A program made the position numbers and the translations under genes. 64,000 nt of DNA from Aptenodytes patagonicus (taxonomy: Eukaryota; Chordata; Aves; Sphenisciformes; Spheniscidae), in NCBI RefSeq assembly GCF_965638725.1, contig NC_134951.1, positions 73,101,068 to 73,165,067 of the forward strand. The letters run 5' to 3'. Shown here piece by piece: positions 62,395-64,000 of the stretch. Numbering within the stretch: the first letter of the stretch is position 1; each line of letters begins with the position of its first letter. A model generated the notes under the pieces. That model was not told the DNA's origin, ran no database searches, and was given only the letters and a program-made list of their open reading frames with translations.

Positions 62395-64000
62395 ATATAC
62401 AAGAAACACAAACATTTTTATTAAAGGTTTACAATGCAGATACAGAAGTTGTGTAATAATATGCTACTTACTGCAAAGCACTACCAATGAATATTCAAGC
62501 CTTCTGGAAAAAAACAAGACATTTTACTTATTTTTGCTAATGCTCTACTAATAAAATTTGCTTCCTCATATCCTTAGACCATCAAGGCTACAACAACATT
62601 ACTACTGTTAAAAATGTTTACAGTCACATTGCTCAATTAATTATTGGACTGTAGAAATCGAAAATATCTTTAAAAATGTTAAGCTGTCTGTTGGCAAGTC
62701 ATAGTATTTTGCCTGTGAGCTTCATTCCATTTGAAGTACAGAAGAAATAATGGTTTCAATTCATTATGTAAATTCTGTGAAAGCTGGTGAACTTTTGACT
62801 AGTCATGAAACTATGATTTTAAGTTTAATTAAACATATTTCTGATCTATCAGTTAAGACTTTTCAAATAGCCATTCAATGTATTTCAGTTTTGTGAGGTT
62901 GTTGTATGTGAGCATGGCAGACTACTCAGAATCCATCAGATGATAGATAGCAATGATGTTGTATGATGTTAAGCCGTTTGCATTTCTGGTGTATTCTATG
63001 TTCTTGTTAGCTAAATAATACTGCTGTGTGGTGCAAAACAATATGACAAATTCTTCCAAGTGCCTATCCTATGCTGTTTAAAAAAATTAGGTGCAAAACC
63101 TCTTAGAATGGTGACAATTCTGGTTTAAACTTTAATGATGACTATGAGGAGATCCTGCTAAACGAACACAAAATTAAATCCCTATGACAGCACAGTGGAA
63201 TTTTCAACAGAAAGGGGAAAAAAAAAATTAAGGCACTTCTGCTAGATCTAGTTTCACATTCTGCTGATATATAGGGCTACATATTTAGCTGCAACACAGT
63301 GATGAAATTCAACTATTACTTTCATTTACAACTTGCAAGGATTTGGCCTTCAACCTTTATTACGCAGTCCATGGCAAAACCAAACAATTTCACATTAAAA
63401 GCATATTGTCACATAGATTTTAACAATGAAAACAAGAAATACATTTTGGTTGCAGAAATAAAAAGAAAAGAAACCCCCTATTCCACAGAGTTGTGTTTTA
63501 GAATACACTTAAATTCATCAAAGTACATTTTCCCCTGGTTAACTACTGATGATTTATTTACAAAGCAAGTAACAAACAATGGCTAGAAAATACCATTGCA
63601 CCACAAATTATCTACATGGATATTTCTAATGTTCATACTAGAAAACAGCTAAGGTGGCATTTACTTCAGTACAATGTTTCTTTCATAAATCTTAATGTGT
63701 TTTAGCAGCTAATACAAAATGGAGATGCAGACTGTATTACGTTAGTTAGAAAAGCAAACATATTATGGGTTTGATTAAGAAAAAATAGATGTCTAGCAAA
63801 ACGTAACTTTTTTTTTTTAACTTTTTAAAAAAAAAAAAAAAAAGATCTAATGCATTACCTGCTCCAAGCACTTCACATAGGGACTGTCAATGACTTACAA
63901 ATTCAAAATTATGCTGACAGGGCAGCTGAAATTTGAGAAACTACTTGAAAGAGAAGTCATCATCAGCCTGTGCTAGCTCTGACAAGCTTATAGGTAGATT
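62395..64000 (-). other. Possible 3'UTR of a convergent minus-strand gene
   Basis: On the - strand an AATAAA at 62420-62415 lies in ACCTTTAATAAAAATG and is followed by GT-rich TTTGTGTTTCTTGTAT, a good cleavage/polyadenylation context. The 1.6 kb upstream (to the window end) is AT-rich and lacks recognised transposons, as long 3'UTRs often do. In human, OPRM1 is the tail-to-tail neighbour of IPCEF1, so OPRM1 is the natural candidate, but no coding exon is visible. Confidence 0.35.
63808..63843. repeat. Poly-T/poly-A hairpin-forming tract
   Basis: A run of 11 T, then AACTTTTT and 17 A. The two homopolymers can pair as a stem. It is a simple sequence and likely error-prone in assembly. Confidence 0.7.

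Overview
The window is bird genomic DNA. The evidence is the AT-rich vertebrate intron/exon structure, several CR1 LINE copies ending in the ATTCTRTG-type 3' repeat, and a solo LTR of a family I recognise from neoavian birds (TG...CA ends, 5-bp target duplication). No bacterial or plasmid features are present.

Left two thirds (about 2.7-43.5 kb): one multi-exon protein-coding gene on the + strand. I recognise it as IPCEF1 (interaction protein for cytohesin exchange factors 1), a PH-domain adaptor that binds cytohesin Arf-GEFs. Nine coding exons join in frame with GT-AG introns: 2683-2719, 3395-3564, 12150-12223, 13850-13921, 16905-16966, 20683-20771, 26187-26553, 35705-35895 and 39438-39638. 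From the Met at 3406 this gives 404 residues. The 37-nt exon at 2683 adds 16 in-frame residues (12 whole codons, one split Gly, then three residues before the Met) and continues into a more 5' exon outside the window. Introns hold an old CR1-like fragment (about 13.4-13.7 kb), a younger sense CR1 fragment (38.45-38.80 kb) and simple repeats. The 3'UTR starts at 39639 and carries two Pumilio-type octamers, an AU-rich tract and, about 3.8 kb down, a duplicated AATAAA.

Right third (about 43.5-64 kb): intergenic and transposon-rich. It contains a + strand CR1 with most of its RT region (45.0-46.26 kb), bounded by a striking 34-bp inverted repeat of its flanks; a - strand CR1 (52.06-53.52 kb); a - strand CR1 3' fragment (55.93-56.36 kb); two small CR1 3'-end scraps (44.1 and 59.5 kb); and a - strand solo ERVL-type LTR (59963-60531). 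The final 1.6 kb is AT-rich and has no repeat I recognise. It has a good - strand polyadenylation signal near 62.4 kb, so it could be the 3'UTR of a convergent neighbour. Vertebrate gene order (human OPRM1 lies tail-to-tail with IPCEF1) makes OPRM1 the first candidate, but no coding sequence of it is visible here.

Most interesting leads: the inverted flanking repeat around the CR1; a PPPPY WW-ligand motif in the bird IPCEF1 linker; a NAGNAG tandem acceptor at exon 7; paired Pumilio sites in the 3'UTR; and a 270-nt exon-like open segment at 48875-49144. I found no clearly new multi-gene system.
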